From Atriophallophorus winterbourni (Eukaryota > Platyhelminthes > Trematoda > Plagiorchiida > Microphallidae), in contig JACCGJ010001942.1 of the NCBI GenBank assembly GCA_013407085.1, positions 1-64,000 on the forward strand: DNA of 64,000 bases, read 5' to 3'. Within the stretch, counting starts at the first letter, position 1. Every line of letters begins with the position of its first letter. Positions 1 to 14,500 of this stretch are shown here, piece by piece. Below the pieces are notes generated by a model. That model saw only the letters and a program-made list of their open reading frames with translations, ran no database searches and was not told the DNA's origin. A program made the translations under genes and the position numbers.

Positions 1-429
1 AGAAGAAGAACCGATTTCGACCTAAATAATTAGGCGGTCGTTTCAAATTACACGTGGTTTAGAATTTGTTAACAGTTATTAAAATTACACGAAATTCTAA
101 ATTCCCTCCAAACATTTTTTACCTGACAGGTGTTTTATACATTCAGAAAATATGATTGTCCTGATCGATTTTGGTGATTTCATATGATATATACGTGGAA
201 ATACATGAAATAAATACTAAGAAAACTCTAGAAAATTAAACAGTCTTTTATGCAGCTCGCTCCGCGGGCAGATCAGCATTCTTTATTGATATCATGAATT
301 ACGCCAGTCATGCGCGTCGTTTGATGGCGAGTTCGTTAAGTATTGTCATCTAGTCATGCTTTCATTTCGAATTCCGTATATTATAGAGAGTTTCAGGGTT
401 CAACGTCCAGGAAATACTACCCTCCATCC
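1..429. other. AT-rich sequence, no gene recognised
   Basis: Starts with an AGAAGAAG run like the tail of repeat C, but the rest does not match that repeat by eye. No open frame or domain was recognised. It leads into the LINE-A fragment that begins near 430. Confidence 0.4.
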
Positions 430-1920
430 TGCTTCACCAATTAAGTACCAAACGGGAAGAACAAATCCGTGAGGCGCAAACTGAGTTTCGTGTCGGTCGA
501 AGGTATATAGATCAAATCTTCACACTTCGTCATTTACTGGAGCAGTTTCGTAGGCCAACTATCCTGGTATTCCTTGACATCCGAGCGGCATTCGACTCAA
601 TCGATCGCGAGTCTTTGGAACTGTCTGCTGAGACATGTATGTTTGGATCCTTAAAGCATTATATTGCCCAACCTCGGGCATGGTTCGAGCGTACGGACAA
701 TTGTCGTCCTCGTTCAATGTATCCAGCGGGGTGCAACAGGACTGCCCTATCTCACCATTACTTTTTAACTTCGCGATCGACGATGTTCTAAGCAAGGCCT
801 TAGCTGGTCTGATGGGCGAAGGTGTTGAACTTCTGCCGGGTGAGAGAGCTACCGATCTAGAGTGTGCGGATGACATCGCACTAATGGGAAATGACCCTCA
901 TATGATGCAACAAGCCCTGGAACGCCTAGCACTTGAAGATTCAAGTTATAGCCTGTGCTTTGCGCTTAACAAGCGTAAAACATTTACTCAGGACTGGAGC
1001 GGCTCTCTTCCAAATCTAACTGTGTGCAATGTCAATCTTGAATTGGTCGACAGCTTTGTTTACCTTGGCTGTTGTATCTCTGCTGGCGGTTGTGCTGAGG
1101 ACAAGATCTTATTGTGTGCTCGCAAAGCGGGTAAAGCGTTTGCTAACTTTCGCCATTTGCGGATTCGACGCGATGTTTCACTCCGTACTAAAGTCCAAGT
1201 GTACAACACACTGGTGCGTGCTACACTACATTATGACTGCGAAACCTAGTCTATCTGAGCGGAAGATGTCTGTCGGCTTTCTATTTTTGTTACCCGTTGC
1301 CTGCGTAGGATTGCTCGCATTCGGTCGCAGCATCCTGTTGCAAATATAGATGTCGGCAAGTGTGTTTTAAGACCAAATGGCCACGGACTGAGAGAAATGC
1401 TGATGTTTGCTCGTTTGCGACTGTTGGGGCGTTTTAATAATGTCTCCTCACCATACCATACCTTGCCTTATTCGCAGAGCCTGGGAGAAGCTGGCAGAAA
1501 CGATCGGGTGGTCAGTCCATGACCTGGCGCGTTAGGATAAAGAAACTCATCGTAGCGCTGGGCTCAGTTGGGCGTATTCGTTTGCCTGTGTGGAGTCCAA
1601 AAGCTCCGCCTAATAGTTGCCTGGAAACCTTACGAGACATGGCTGCAAACCGAAGTCGGTGGCGCCAGTGTATTTTATTATGTGTCCTAATTTTTTCCTT
1701 ATATTATTATAATATTAAATTTGATAAACAAAAATAAATTTAAAAAATCGCATGCAGCTAAACTACGAAAACAAGCTGCTTTTTGCGCATTTGTTTTTGC
1801 ATAATCTGCTTGCCTGTTTTCCATTTTCACGCGCTTGCTTATCTGCTTTTCCTTATTCATATTGCTTGGAACTTTGTCTGTCTCCAGACTTGTGCTTCAT
1901 GATGATGATGAAGTGAAATA
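430..1920 (+). mobile_element. LINE-A: RTE-like non-LTR retrotransposon, 5'-truncated, decayed
   Basis: Encodes the reverse transcriptase core of an RTE-like LINE. Around 440-600 one frame reads REEQIREAQTEF, IDQIFTLRHLLEQ and FLDIRAAFDSIDRESL, the palm motif around the first catalytic Asp. After a frameshift, the frame from 635 continues with SGVQQDCPISPLLFNFAIDD and the catalytic box, here CADD instead of YADD. The frame is lost at a stop near 1249 and reappears in pieces (CLRRIARIRSQHPVANIDV) to about 1680. The 3' UTR at 1735-1915 ends in CATGATGATGATG. This terminal block recurs alone elsewhere, so (ATG)n is the family's 3' tail. Several frameshifts, the stop and the mutated YADD box make it inactive. 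Confidence 0.85.
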
Positions 1921-2550
1921 AGATTGAAACATCATGCTCGAAGTAAGGTCTGAAAGACCTCCGCATCGAAACATGATAAATAATGTTAACAGAATCTTTC
2001 TAAGCACACATTCTAAAACAGGCGTTGCTATTTACCGCAGTAGCTACCAAGCTACTTTAAACCTAACAAGCTGGGTCGTTTTGAATCAACACCTGGAGGT
2101 ACTTCTCTTTGTATCTGTCTACAAGATGGATCGCGGAGTGCTTGTGATATCAGATTCGAACTACACGGCAACTCTGCTTCCTAAGCAGTAAGTAATTTAA
2201 CGTGCACAAGTCGCCAAGACTGAGGCATAACGTGTTATGTATACATTGATGATCCATTGAGCTGTACTGAGTAGTATTCTTCGTTCTGCAGCAGAGCCAA
2301 CCATCCGAATATCGATAGATATATGTCAGATAAGCTCGATCTCAGACCAACTGACTTGTGGATGAGGTTTTTCGTCTAACCATCCTGAGTGGGGTCTCCT
2401 AATATAGACCATACTTTGGCCGGAGCCAACTGTTAAAAGCATGTAAAATAGTAGAGTGCGCGTTTTCATGTCATGTGCTCACACTGCTCTCGCACTACTT
2501 GCAAACGGTTTCAATAACCTTTTTTTAGTTGTCTGGTCAATCCCAAGTAG
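1921..2550. other. Presumed 5' flank or first intron of TTC27
   Basis: No repeat family is recognised here. An ATG-led frame ending at a GTAAGT-type donor near 2188 (MDRGVLVISDSNYTATLLPK) is the most exon-like piece. Its phase does not fit the next recognised exon without meeting a TAG at 2548-2550, so it is not included in the gene model. The start codon exon of TTC27 should lie here or further upstream. Confidence 0.35.
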
Positions 2551-5500
2551 ACCTACCGCAAACGCAATTTGTTCATCAACGGCTTCCAATTTACGTTATT
2601 GAATGCAATAATAGAGGATTTGGCAAGCCAAACCTTCCGCGATATGGCAACGATCGATACGAGTCGAGCCGCTGTAGTTGCTTATATGTATCAACACATT
2701 CCAAGTTAAACGTATGTTTCTCTTAGCTGTATTCGTTTGTCATTTATTTTTTATTCTCCATAACGTATGCTACTTGACACTTTGTTGGGTTCTAAACTTG
2801 TGTCTTTATTTGTCTATCATTAATTTTTCAGCCCCAATGAATTTCAATGACGTGTTGCAGCAGTTATCCACTGATATCGATCTTTTGACTGCCACGGATA
2901 AAAGCATTATCGATTATTTGTTGAACAAGTTAGATTTAGTAAACTTATCTCGTTAGATCCCTATCGGTTCTCGGATTTTTGAATTTTCTCTTACGCGAGT
3001 TTGTCGCGGTAAATTTTCTCGGTGGGTGTGCGGAGTGCGTCTGTGACTGGGGTCGTGATATCAACGAAGCCGCCGTCAAAGAACTGTCATGCGAAGGTGA
3101 AATGCCTTTTCAGGGTGCGAAAAACCTCGTCTTATTCTGGCTTTGTGGTCGATTGTCGCGATATATGTGCAGTGTTTCTCAAGCAATGGTACGAATTCAC
3201 CTTTTTCACGTTTTTCAGCTCTTCCCGTATCTCTTGGTTTCACTGAAGTGCCTATATTTGCACCAATATTTACTTGGCCATGAACGGTCCTCTAGACTAG
3301 ATTCGGAACTGAGCCACCTTTTGGACCTCAGTAAGGTTCCGTTGTTGTTGCGTCATGTTTAGGTGAAACGGCGTTTGTTTTGGATGACAGTGTTTGCGAC
3401 TCAGAGATAGTTTGTCTCTTAATCATCGCATCTTACCTCTCTGTATTCTATTATCGATACGAGCTTGCTGATGATCTGGCTTTAAAATGTGCCAAATATT
3501 TGGGAGTGTCTATCAATTTCTCCGGTAACGATTATTTTGTCATCTTTTTATTGTAGGTGCACTTGGGAAACGAACCAAATATCAAGATACCGACGTTGCT
3601 AACTTGCTAGTTCGTGTCGACAGAAATTCAGAAAATGTATCCAAAAATGAACTACATTTTTCCAAACTGCCTACAGTTTGTTTTTATCCGGCCCTCACGT
3701 TATATTTCAGGCATTCCCGCTAACTGACGATGGTTTGTTGGATTCTATAGCATTCAATAATGACGAGAATGGCTATGCACGAGATCTTTCGCTTTCAGAA
3801 CAAGGGCTGCTTTTATTGTTATGGTATGCTCGTTCGTGACATAATTTTCGTTTTCATCCTAGCGAGATATACCACCTTGCTCAGCCAAAGGATGAAATGA
3901 CAATTGAACAGCGCCAAGCCTATTTGGCACTGGTCCTTCAGCAGGCATACCCGGATGGGAAAAGTGTATCCTCTACGTCACCCGGAACATCAAGTTGGCC
4001 AATAGCAACTGAGGCGTTATTCCACCGTAGTCTTATCGAATACGATTCGTCTCGAAAGCTCGATCGTTCTCTTAATCAATTAGAGGTTTTTCATCCATCA
4101 TTTTCTAAAATTCTCAGGAGCTTCACGATCAGTTTAACAGGAATGAACCAGCGTCTACTGAGCGGGGTTATGACAGCTTTTTCCTGTGTCGTATGCCGTC
4201 CATCTGGATGATAGATGCAAGTTTATCCCAACCCGATATCTCATTAATAAGTTTGTTTTTCTACTCGATATTAATTGTAGTCCTTCGGTGTCGCTTATTT
4301 TGTATATTTTTCGTAACTTTTTTATCGTAACTGTTCTCGTTCTCAGATTGAGCAAGCCCATCACCTGAAGAAACTTGGTTGCCACAAAAGTGCTTTGGAT
4401 ATTTTTCTTCGCTGGAATCGCTGGTTCGATATCATTGAATGTTATACTGCATTGAACAAACGGGAAAAGGTAAATCTCTATGATTGGCATTATCGAGAGA
4501 ATGTGGTAGTTTTGTTTACTTGATTGAATGAAACTTTCTCTGGTTACAGCCATTTGAACAAATAATTTCAAAACGCTTATGTGCTCATGATGCTTTTCTT
4601 TCCTCACGGTGATATATGATGAAATCACAAGCCTGATCCAGGCAAAATGACGGCGAATCATAGGCTCACAGTTGCTGGTTGAGTCACTAATTTTATCATC
4701 CCAGAATGTATGTACCTTTACCGGGTTTAGTGCCGAGCGATCTAAATCGGTGCCCACGTTTCCATGAAAATGACCTCCTAATGGTCCATGATAAAAATCG
4801 AATATCTGCTACGTCGTTCAACACGCATAACACTGTCAAATCCCCACGCTGTACTGCATCGCATTTAATAACTACGGTTTTCTGGTATTATGGCACGACC
4901 AGAATGACGTTCATAAACTGTCACTTCCAGATTATACTTGTTTAAGAGACAATATAGCCATCGGTATTCGGCCTGGTTAGCATGCGATATTACGGTATTT
5001 TTCTGGGCCACGATGCTTTTCAGCATCGACCATCTGTTTGCGCCAATTTTACCCGCTAGTGGAAAAACTACAACCAATTACGGTTTCAGGGAAGTCTTGC
5101 CGCTGCTTTTCGGTTGTCGTTGTTCTCACACGCCCTAACGAGCACAACTACTTGCCACCATTAGTTGTTTATTGCGTGTGATGTGATGTACTTGGTCAGG
5201 AACGTATTGCCTCCCATCATCACTGTTGGAAACTGTCGGCTTAATCGTACATCATTTCACATGCCTTGGTTAAACCCATTGCGGATAACCTCTCGCTAGA
5301 CACGGAGATTGATAAGCGGATTGGCAGAGGAGCTGTCATTCTGTCCCGATTGAACTCTCGTGTTTGGGGTAACCGCAAGCTGACTATAAAGACAAAGATC
5401 ATGGTATACAGCGCGTGCGTACTAAATGCTTTACTGTACGGCAGTGAAACCTGGACCACCCACGCAAGACACGAACGGAAGCTGAATGCTTTCCATCTAC

Positions 5501-8500
5501 GAAGCATCCGTCGTATCTTGAAGATATCGTGGATGGACAGAGTGACTAATGGCGAAGTGCTTTCAAAAACTGGTCTACAGAGCATGTTCACCCTATTGCG
5601 ACCGCCGCCTGCGATGGCTTGGTCATGTCTACAGAATGGAAAATGGTCGTATTCCGAAAGATCTACTCTATGGTGAGTTGCAATTAAGAAGTCGACCACT
5701 GGGCAGACCGCACTTGCGGTACAAAGACGTTTGCAAAAGAGTCATGAAAGCTCTTTGCATCGACCCCGCGAGCTGGGAAGAACTTGCTCTTGACCACTCC
5801 CGATGGAGGCATTGTGTAAAGTGTCGTCTGCAAGCTGGGCAGCAGCAGATACAGCTCTTGGCTGCTGAACACAGATCACGCCGCAGGCGTGCAACTGATG
5901 CTATACAACCGAGTTCTGACTTTCGTTGCCAGCGCTGTGGGAGAGATTGTTCCTCCCGAATCGGACTGTTTAGTCATTCCAAAAGCTGTAGAACGTGAAA
6001 ATTCATGCGATTGTGATGTACATCCATGGTCGACATCGACCGAAGGAGGCCAACAACAGTTGTTTAAAAATGTTGACTGTATTCGAAATTTCATTCTGTC
6101 ACGTTGATTACTCTTTTTTACTCAAATCTCAGGCCGAAGAGGTTATTCGTAGACAAATCGATGCAGGCGATAATTCCCCCGAATTGTTTTGTGCCCTTGG
6201 CGATGTGACAAACAATCGGGAACACTACTTAACAGCCTGGGAAATTTCCGAACACAAATCGGCACGCGCTATGCGCAGTCTGGGTGTTGTCTACATGTAT
6301 GTGGACAAGGTACGTGACTCCATATCTTTTCTTGTTTCACACTTCGATATGTAATACCATCGCCCTTATTCTACACTCATCATTGCAGGATTATCCAAAG
6401 GCCATTGAATGCTTTGAAAAGTCGTTGAACATAAATAGTTTTCAAGTGAGTAACGTTGATTGTTATTAACCATTACATTCTTTTTTATCATAGTATTAGT
6501 TTTGATGCATGTATGAAAGCACAAGCCAGATCCAGGCAAAGTGCCGCACAGTCAGAGACTGCACATGGGCTGAGATACTGTCAGGTTGCTCTGGCCTAGA
6601 CAGGTATGACAAAAGAAATAGAAAGAAAATAGAAATGGTAGTGAGACTCCAGCGTGTTTCAGCATGCACTTGCCTAAAGTAAGATAATAACCCGCTTAAC
6701 TTAATGAATAGAACAAGGTTTGTTGTTTTGCGTCTCTCGTCGATGTCGATCATGCTCTACACCACAAGCGATTGATGCCCCGCGCTCCAAAACGTTTCAC
6801 ATGGCTAAACAGTCCGATTCGGTAGGAACAATAACTCTTACAGCGTTCACAACGTTAGCCAGTACTCGATCGAACAGTGGCATTTACATACTTTCTGCGT
6901 GGTCTACGTTTAGCGGCCGAAAGCACTATCTGCACTTTCCAAGCTTTACAACGTGACTCCAAAATAAGGGCTTCAACTTCTTAGCTACTCGTAGGGTCAA
7001 TGTCAAGATGTTTCGTATCTCGTTCGTTAACGTCTTTGTAGCGCAAGTTGACTTCCTGAGTTCATCTCTCCATAGACCATTTGTGATTCTATCCACGTCA
7101 CCCAGTCAGTTCAATTGACGCCAAATATCGTCCCCTAATCCAACATTTATTGGTATGGTATGCAAGCACAAGCCTGATCCAGGCAAAATGCCGCAAGGTC
7201 AGTGACTGCGCGTTGGCTAAGATACTGTCAGGTTGCTGTCTGTACAGGTTTCAAAACACTCGATGCATCATTTCACTCGTGGCGTTTCATTCCCGTTTGA
7301 CCATTGTGTTCTGATTCACCCATGAGGCCAACCTTTTCAATGATGATCGTATCCACCCCCGGTATTTCACAGGAGAACGCTAATTGGTCAAACGCCTTTA
7401 TTACGCATAAGCGGCCGTCAAACGCGGTTGACATTGTTCATCTCCTCATGTTTCCGTGAATGCTGCCGCTCGATCAGTTGTCATGTAACCCTTCCGAAAC
7501 CCGAATGATTACGCGTTCACGATTGTTTTCGTCGTCGGTCGTTGTGGCGCTTTCTGCTCTCATGTTGTGCCGGGGATAGTGTGCTGCACATCACGCGAAA
7601 GCTCGTGATTAGCATTCATCGGTAATACACTTCACACGTACACAGTGGCTGTATATATAAAGTTGTGCAGATTGTCGTCGCGCTTGAATTGATCAGCTTG
7701 TCAGACTTTCATGCTATCAATGATTTGTATAGTAAGATATGGGAACTAGAGGAGCTTCTAAGCGACTGGGGCACTTCACTCTTGATCCTCATCTTGAAGG
7801 AAGGTAATGCCTCATTGTGTGACAACTACCGTGGCATCAGTCTTATCGACATCGCCGCGAAGGTTTTTGCAGTGATTCTCTTATGCCGCTTTACGGAGGA
7901 GAGGGATATACGTACACGAGTCAACCAAGGCGGTTTTCGTCGAGGTCGGGGCTGCATCGACCAGCTGTTCACATTGCGTCGGATTCTGGAACATCGTTAC
8001 CGTTATCAGCAGGCAACAACAGCTTGTTTCATCGACTTCGAAGCCGGCTTCGACTCCGTCGACCGAGATTCACTGTGGAGTGTGATGCGGGCGGATGGTA
8101 TGCCGGAGAAACTTGTGCGCATGATTCAAGCGTATTATTCATTCACACAGAGCCGCGTACGCGCATATGCAATGGTGTCATCGACGTTCCCCATTAGGAC
8201 TGGTGTCCGACAAGGGTGTCCTTTGTCCCCTTAGCTATTCAACTTCGCGATCGATTGGACAATGAAACAGGCGCTTTCAGATTACGCCGGTGTGATGCTG
8301 AGTCCGAGCGTCTCGATTGCCGATTTGGAGTATGCCGACGACATCGTAATCTTGGGGAATGATCCTGGAACGCTTCAGATGACCCTGGAACGCCTCAGCT
8401 CATTTGCTTCTATTTTGGGGCTAAGAATCAACACGCGCAAAACTAAGATTGATGGCGAGAACTTGGAGATGGTGAACACTTTTCGTTACCTTGGTTCGTC

Positions 8501-11500
8501 CGTGCTACAGTCAGGCCAAGCCAAGGATGAGATACCGATCCGTGTACAAGCTGCGCGCACGGCGTTTTCGCGACTACGTTGGGTTCTATTTAGCCGTATA
8601 GAAATCAGCGGACGTACAAAGCTGCGCGTTTACAGAGCGGCGATTCGCCCAGTTCTCACTTCGAGACCCTATGCGGGTGTCTCCCACTGGTGTCTCCGAC
8701 GCATCCTCAATGTTCGATGGGATGAGCGGGTAACGAATGACGAGGTTCGCCACCGTTGTTTTGATATCCCTCGCCTGAATTCGATATTGCGGGAACACCG
8801 ACTGAGATGGTTTGGCCACATCCTGAGACGCTCGGACGCTGAACTAACCAGGATGACACTATCGCCGACACCCTGCGCAGAATGGCGTTGTCGTCGCGGA
8901 GGACAAGTGAAAACTTGGCTTGCCACCGTGAGATCGGACGTGGAGCTGCTTGGTCTACGATCGGTTTACGAATGGGGCACATGGGACCGGACCTGGCTTA
9001 GAATCTGCGCGGATCTCGCTTCTAACCGCCGAGCGTGGGTGGCTGCAATCCGTGATGTCAACGAAGCCGACTCATCCTACAGGAGGAGATAGTCGCACAA
9101 AAGTAAAAGTAAAGTATCAATGTTACGCCGTGCTGCATTGTAATGATTCACTATTCATATTCTAGTCAGCATGCAGCTCACTACCGGTGACAACTCAATT
9201 TAGCACGGTATTGCCTGCGCAGCACAGAAGTTTAGGCCTGGGCAACCTGACAGTATCTTAGCCTACGTGCAGTCTTTGACTGCGCGGCACCGGGCCTGAA
9301 TCAGGCTTGTGATTTCATACATACTATTCATATCTCTACATTCTCTTTTCCATTATTGCATCAATCTTCTTTCATGACCCCATGCACATTATTCGTGTAC
9401 TCATGCATCACTTGTAGTTTGTGTTGCTCCATCAGTTGAGTTTTTCACACACGAGTCCTTCAATTTCAGGCACGCTTGTGGTTTACTTATGGTTGCTGCT
9501 GTCTCCAAGCCAAAGAGTTTGTCAAGGCTGAAACAGCATTTCGACGTTGTGTTCAAATAGAACCCGATGTAAGTATTTCAAGTTTACAAACTTTTTTAAA
9601 TACACTTTTTCCTGACAAGTCAACGTTAAGGCTCATCGTGTGTTCTCCCATACGCGATGGGCAACAATTTTTGCTACAATTTTCTTTTTCATAAGTTATG
9701 ATAAACGATCTGATACAATTGTTCTCATGTTGAGATGGTATGACTGTTTTCCCGATTGGTTCAAATAACTCGTTTTGTCGTAATTAAAAATCGTATCGCT
9801 TGGCGATGACAAATTTGCCTACTAGTCAAAATCTGTTATCTTTTTCATGGTCGTTTTATTTGCGAGTTAAGCAGCTGTTCTTTTCATCAGAGGTTATTAT
9901 GACGCTATTTACTACGAGAGCAACTTCTTCCCATCTCACAAGACTAATGTCATATCTCTTTTGCATACGGCTTTTTATCACGAATTTGGTCCGTCCATAG
10001 GCCGACTTTTTGGTATCAACTCGCCATGGAGTAGATTTTTCGTAATACAACCTATTTCCCTTCTGTAAGCATGATCTAGTCAAAGTAGGTGACGTTGTTA
10101 TAGTGGAGTGAACATGCTCTGCACAGCAGCGTTTGAGCATGCTTCTTACATTTGTTCCGTTCATCCACAATATGTTCAAACAGAGTTAAAATGGAAAGCT
10201 GTCAGCTTCCGCTCGTGTTTTACGTAGATGGTTTAGGTTTTATTGCCACCCTTACCAACGTGCTGTATGCCTACACTTTGATGTTTACAGTCAGCTCGCA
10301 GTTGCCCAAATCACCGATGTTCAAGCGGGACAAGATGGCAGTCGCCCTGGCTATCTGCTCATCATTCTCGGTATCTAACGATACGTTATCCGCAATCTTC
10401 AAGCCAACTTGTACTAAGTGATGTTCTAGTTCAGGCTGACATTGCTTTAATTATAATTTTTTTAAATCAATTGAATCGCAAATCTATTCCCTTCTGAAAG
10501 CTGTTCGAACTATCAGTGAAATCTTTCTTCATTTGGAATGATAATTGCTGACCCCAACTTTTCCTTCAGAATTTCGAAGCCTGGAACAATTGTGCCAGCG
10601 CAGCTGTCCTCAGGGGCAAAAAGTGAGTGGCTTGTTTTAATCATTGTGTAACGTGGCTATTTCAATCCCATCCACTGCTTATTCGCGTAATATTTTATCA
10701 TTTTTCGACGACACATTTACCTGCTCTCAACGCTGTTCCTGCTATGTTTGCGTACAATTACTTTCTGTTCATGGTCGCGCTGTTGGAATTCTGTATCAAA
10801 CGGAATTGGTGTCGCTTCTTCCTTTAATAAATGTATGTATGTATGTATGTATGTATGTATGTATGTATGTATGTATGTATGTATGTATGTATGTATGTAT
10901 GTATGTATGTATGTATGTATGTATGTATGTATTTATGTATGCATGCATGTATGTATGTGTGTATGTATGTATGTATGTATGTGTGTATGTATGTATGTAT
11001 GTATGTGTGTATATATATCTATGTATGTATGTATGTATGTATATGTATGTATGTATGTTGTTGTTGGCCTCCTTCGGTCGATGTCGACCATGGATGTAGA
11101 ACAAGAAGAAGAAGAAGAAGCGAACTTTATTCGTTAAAACGAATTTTCAGTTAATCAAAGTAGTTGAAACACAGAATTTCAATACGAATAAGGGGGACGT
11201 CAAACGTTGATGGGAAAATTTGAGATTGCCAGTCACATTCAAAATCGAAACAGTTTCGGTTCCGTCTTCAGGCATGTATGAGTTTTCTATCGCATTTTTC
11301 TGACCGGCGCAGCAAATTCCCCATCCTTCAAAAAATAAAAATATTGCGCAGCGTTTAAAGCGTGCGGGGCATCAAACGTCCTTTGTTTACATGTTCACGA
11401 CATGTTAAAACGTTTCAAAAACCAAAGGTTCCGTGTAGACTGAAAAAAATAAAAACACATGAAAACATTAATTTTGAGCTAGGCCGATTCAAAGGCCCCG

Positions 11501-14500
11501 CTACATCGAATGAATTTTCATGTTTTACAGCTTTTTGAATGACTAAACAGTCCGATTCGGGAGGAACAATCTCTCCCGCAGCACTTGCGACGATGGTCAG
11601 AACTCTGTTGTAGGGCGTCAGTTACACGCCGGCGGCGTGATCTGCGTTCAGCAGCCAAGAGCTGTATGTGCTCCCCCCCAGCTTGCAGACGACGCTTTAC
11701 ACAATGCCTCCAAAGTGAGCGGTCAAGTGCAAGTTCTTCCCAGCTCGCGGGGTCAATGCAAGAGCTTTCATATCTCTTTTACAAACGTCTTTGTACTGCA
11801 AGTGCGATCTGCCCAATGGTCGACTTCCTAATTGCAACCCACCATAGAGTAGATCTTTCGGAATACGACCATTTTCCATTCTATAGACATGACCTAGCAA
11901 CCGCAGACGGCGCTGACTTAATAGGGTGAACATGCTCTGTAGACCAGCTTTGGAAAGCACTTCACCATTAGTCACTCTGTCCATCCACGATATGTTCAAG
12001 GTACGACGGATGCTTCGTAGATGGAAAGCATTCAGCTTCCGTTCGTGTCTTGCGTGGGTGTTCCATGTTTCACTGCCGTACAATAAAGCATTTAGTGCGC
12101 ACGCGCTGAACACCATCATCTTCGTCTTTACAGTCAGTTTGCGTTTACCACAAACACGAGAGTTCAATTGGGACAAAATAACAACTGCTCTGCCAATCCG
12201 CTTATCTATCTCCGTGTCTAGCGAGAGGTTATCCGCAATGGTTGAACCAAGGTATGTGAAATGATGTACTGGTTCACGCTGACAATTTCCAACAGTGATG
12301 ATAGGAGGCGATGCAGTCCCTTGACCAAGGACTTTGGTCTTGCTCATGCTGATTGTTAGCCCAAAGTCCTTGCATGCCGACGAACAACAGTTCATTAGCG
12401 ACTGGAGGTGCTTTTGGGAGCGAGCAATAAAGGCTGCATCGTCTGCAAACAGCAGGCCACGGATTAGAACATTTCGTGCCTTTGTTTGTGCTCTCAACCG
12501 GCTCAGGTTGAAAAGCTTGGCATCAATTCTCGTGCGTATGTAAATGCCTTCTGTCCTCATCCTAAAAGCGTGCTTCAGAAGCAGAGCAAAGAAAATGCCT
12601 AACAGCGTGGGAGCAAGAACACACCCTTGTTTGACGCCTCGACGAATCTCAAAGGCTTCTGAACTGCAACCGTTTAGATTTATGTATGTATGTATGTATG
12701 TATGTATGTATGATGTGTGTGTGCGTATGTATGTATGTAATCAAAAGTGGTAAGTTAAAACGGCGGGTGTGGGTGGAGTACGAGTTAGTCACGTTCCGTG
12801 TGTCAGGAGCGGAACGTTACCCAAAACCTGCTCTAATAGATTGCATCCAAATTGTGATTCAACTTTGTAATTATTACGTCATCATATATACACTTCGATC
12901 TAAGCTGTACTCATGTATGCTACTTTCACTCTACAGAGACGTCGCTTTGGGTTTGTTGAAAGAAGCATGCAAACACAATTACGAGAATTGGCGAATTTGG
13001 GACAATATTTGTGGGGTAAGTTACGACGTTGTTCGCACCAAACGATCATCCTTTAATTGTTTGATATATCTCGTGTCGTGTTTTCACCATCACACCCGTG
13101 CTTTATTGATTATCACTGCAATAGAGTTACAGTTTTCGCGACACTAAAGTTGTTTGAATTTGTTTGGCTTGCATTGCCGGCATTTACATTTCTGATCCCC
13201 GCAGCTAGTGTAACATCTCATCCGAGACCATGCTTGTGCATTTATTTTTACGCCCGTGATTCTTTAGACTAGCGTTGATGTCGGCGCCTTCGGTGATACC
13301 ATACAAGCTATTCATCGTTTGCTGGATTTGCAACAAAAATTCACCGACGCTGAAGTTCTTGGTGTGATGAGCAAAGCGGTGCTGGAGAATCTTGTCGACT
13401 GTGGTGGCGCGCCTGCCTCCCGTTTCCGTCCTAAATTGCTGGAACTGTTTGGACGGGTTACCGCTTCGGTAAGTCGGCTGCCTTTCGAACCGTATCGATC
13501 ATATTGGATGTTATAATACAATACAGTACATTGTTCACGATATCTTGCTTTCTCTTTACCAGACACCCAATGTAGCCGACATTTGGATGCACTATGCCGC
13601 TCTTTTACTCGGCGAAGATCCTATTCAACGCACCACCTTTCAACGGGTCAGTTTTTAAGTAATTCTGCTTGAATTTTACCATTCCGTTTTATAACTTCTG
13701 ACTAAAGTCATCACACTGTCGAGCCATGTTTGAACTCAGTATACAAGCAAGTGCTCATGTCTCCAATATCTACGATTGATCTTCGTCTCAATACTCAGAG
13801 ACAGCATTATATAGATGCTTATCTTTTTAAACCTGGGGAACTTACTGTAATGCGTCCCGCGCATAGACTTAGAGAAAGCTGATGTATTTATGTCATTTTA
13901 CTCCCTCAGGTGTAGAAAACTGATCCCACCATGCTTGTACCTACCTTTTTACAGCTTCCTTAGCTTTCATAACCCACGGATGTGCGACTGGGGAGTACTT
14001 ATGTACTATACAGGTAGAACCATGCTAAACTGTTTGCTATCGTTAGTGAGTTACATGCGGGAACACGCTAGAGTCTTGACGCCCTTATCCGCTATCTGCC
14101 TAGATCAAGCTTGTGCTTTCACATCATATCACTATCTGTCTAGGCCTCTATAACCTGGCAATATGTTGGCCCACTTGTAATCTATGATTGTGCAGCACTT
14201 TGTCTGACTCTAGTCTCGTGGTTTCATAGATTGACACCTTGTCTACCTTCCCAATCTGTTGATATGCAGCAGATCGTTTGAAACATATGCGTCGTATCCT
14301 TTTCTAATATCTACGTTCTTTTGTATGTTCAGCATTCACCGCTTCGATATAAGCCGCGCTTGAATGCGGTTTCCCCAGGGGCATGTAATTTCTCTCCCTT
14401 CCGTAACGGAAGGTGGAGTATCTCAAAATTCTTGTATTCATTTTTATGTAAACTTCAGACAGTTTAGATGTCTTCCTGGACTTGTCATGTGTACACTGTT

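Noticed and set aside
1934..2191. First coding exon of TTC27 ending at a GTAAGT donor
   Set aside because: Its end phase forces the next exon through an in-frame TAG at 2548-2550, and homology is not convincing.
10796..11154. Long open frames of Met-Tyr-Val-Cys repeats as a repeat protein
   Set aside because: They are translations of the (ATGT)n microsatellite, open in several frames on both strands.
11100..11512. Repeat C as a Tc1/mariner-like element because of a possible TA target
   Set aside because: Its two ends are not inverted repeats of each other and one end is a (CTT)n tail, which suits a retroposon.
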